In this document: piece by piece, positions 31,492 to 32,210 of the stretch
How the letters are laid out: every line of letters starts with the position of its first letter
Numbering within the stretch: the stretch's first letter is position 1
Origin: an uncultured Spirochaetaceae bacterium
Lineage (GTDB): Bacteria > Spirochaetota > Spirochaetia > Treponematales > Treponemataceae
NCBI GenBank assembly: GCA_902783155.1
Contig: CACZPR010000070.1
Coordinates: forward strand, 1 to 32,210
Direction: 5' to 3'
Length of the DNA: 32,210 bases
Program-made: the position numbers and the translations under genes
The notes under the pieces: model-generated
Seen by the model: the letters and a program-made list of their open reading frames with translations, nothing else
The model's database searches: none
Told to the model about the DNA's origin: nothing

Positions 31492-32210
31492 ATGAATTTG
31501 AACGATTACAGGTTGAACGCATATAACAGAACAAAAAGAACTCCCCCGAAGGAGAACCAGAAGTCCGCCGGTGGTGAAGCGGAAGAGAAGAAAGCTGTTG
31601 TCTACACTCCCGTTTTTGAAAAAATCAGCAGAACGCCGGAAAAAGCCCCTGCCGAAAAAAAGTCGCCAGAGGAAATACAGAGGGCATTCAAGCAGAGCCT
31701 TGACAGAGCCATTGCCGCCCAAAAACAGACCCCCAGAACCGAAGAAGAGGATGAGGGACCAAAGTATTCGACAAAAAAGAATCTCGCCAAGGGAAGCGAT
31801 GTAAAATCTGCCGAAGACAAAAAGGCCGAGGAAGCAGCCCGTCTTGCCGCAAAAAATGGGGCATGGTTTCAAAAGAAAAACACAACCGAGGAAGAAGTGA
31901 AGGAGGCCGCATCCCGACTTACATCCGGTGGACTGATTATGGTCCCGGAGCAGGAAAAAAAGGAAGGCGAAAAGGAAAGCATCTACCGGCGGGTTGCGAA
32001 GTTTCTGGTGGTCATTGGAATCGACGAGGCCGCAAAAATCCTTCCGCATCTTACCGAGGAGCAGACCGAAAAAATCATCCCGGAGATTGCGTCAATACGC
32101 TACGTGAGTCCCGAAGATGCAGCTGCGGTAATTGAGGAATTCAAGTCGCTACTGACAAAGGCAAGGGAATCCGGTGGAGTTGACACTGCCAGGACAATAC
32201 TTACAAAGGC
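31492..32210 (+). CDS. FliG-like flagellar switch protein, 5' part, with long charged extension
   Basis: The frame runs off the window end, giving 239 complete codons. Residues 1-160 are Lys/Glu/Ala-rich and probably disordered or helical. From about residue 162 the sequence matches the FliG N-terminal domain: VAKFLVVIGIDEAAKILPHL, then TEEQTEKIIPEIASIRYVSP, an IEEF segment and GGVDTARTIL. FliG links the MS ring to the switch and drives torque through the stator; its N-domain binds FliF. Spirochaetes commonly have two FliG paralogues, and the long N-terminal extension suggests the non-canonical one (FliG1). The middle and C-terminal torque domains are outside the window, so completeness cannot be judged. 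Confidence 0.8.
   Translation, partial: MNLNDYRLNAYNRTKRTPPKENQKSAGGEAEEKKAVVYTPVFEKISRTPEKAPAEKKSPEEIQRAFKQSLDRAIAAQKQTPRTEEEDEGPKYSTKKNLAKGSDVKSAEDKKAEEAARLAAKNGAWFQKKNTTEEEVKEAASRLTSGGLIMVPEQEKKEGEKESIYRRVAKFLVVIGIDEAAKILPHLTEEQTEKIIPEIASIRYVSPEDAAAVIEEFKSLLTKARESGGVDTARTILTK

Noticed and set aside
31481..31495. Mini-ORF ATG GCT TTA TGA overlapping the fliG-like start, possible leader peptide
   Set aside because: It would lie upstream of the predicted transcription start, so it is unlikely to be in the mRNA.

Overview
The window looks like chromosomal DNA of a host-associated Treponema-like spirochaete. The evidence is a FliG paralogue with a long charged N-terminal extension, a paired DUF4912/GH57-like locus, a sodium-pump oxaloacetate decarboxylase operon (oadGAB), an outer-membrane barrel protein ending in Phe, and core genes typical of such genomes (ligA, recJ, recO, recN, nadK, cheW, comF). 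The genus is an inference; no rRNA or marker search was possible. I see no transposase, integrase, CRISPR array, tRNA or rRNA.

Layout. 1-283: 3' part of a small Lys-rich, AT-hook-like protein, then a clean terminator. 388-516: a consensus promoter, two strong hairpins and a U-tract bounding a ~94-nt RNA with no ORF, a candidate new small RNA. 554-2827 (minus): DUF4912 protein followed by a GH57 glucan-branching-enzyme homologue that has lost its catalytic residues. 2979-8268 (plus): an amino-acid-sensing locus with a periplasmic family-3 solute-binding protein whose start is thrown out of frame by a C9 tract, a 1211-residue SLC1-symporter/dCache/HAMP/adenylate-cyclase fusion, and an aspartate/glutamate racemase. 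8319-18205: DNA repair and nucleotide genes (ligA; deoA-recJ-M23 peptidase; recO on the minus strand; a JAMM-protease/DinG helicase fusion). 18321-19478 (minus): outer-membrane barrel protein. 19704-27070: comF, cheW, a DegT-like protein lacking the PLP lysine, nadK, recN, a helical hypothetical and an HD-domain protein. 27159-31075: oadG-oadA-oadB with its own promoter and terminator; OadA has two biotinyl domains. 31492-end: 5' part of a fliG-like gene.

How it fits together. The 3-8 kb block reads as one acidic-amino-acid module. The binding protein would capture a ligand. The SLC1 domain keeps the substrate Asp/Arg pair but lacks most sodium-site residues. The attached Cache and cyclase domains would turn occupancy into cAMP, and the racemase acts on the same class of metabolite. 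The homopolymer at the start of the binding-protein gene could switch the module by slippage. The repair genes form a dense but not co-transcribed cluster. oadGAB supplies a sodium gradient from oxaloacetate.

A recurring regulatory theme is that five transcription units (DUF4912, ligA, recO, dinG-like, fliG-like) have sigma70-type promoters whose -10 box ends 5-7 bp before the ATG, with no Shine-Dalgarno. They should make leaderless mRNAs, whereas most genes inside operons have good Shine-Dalgarno sequences.
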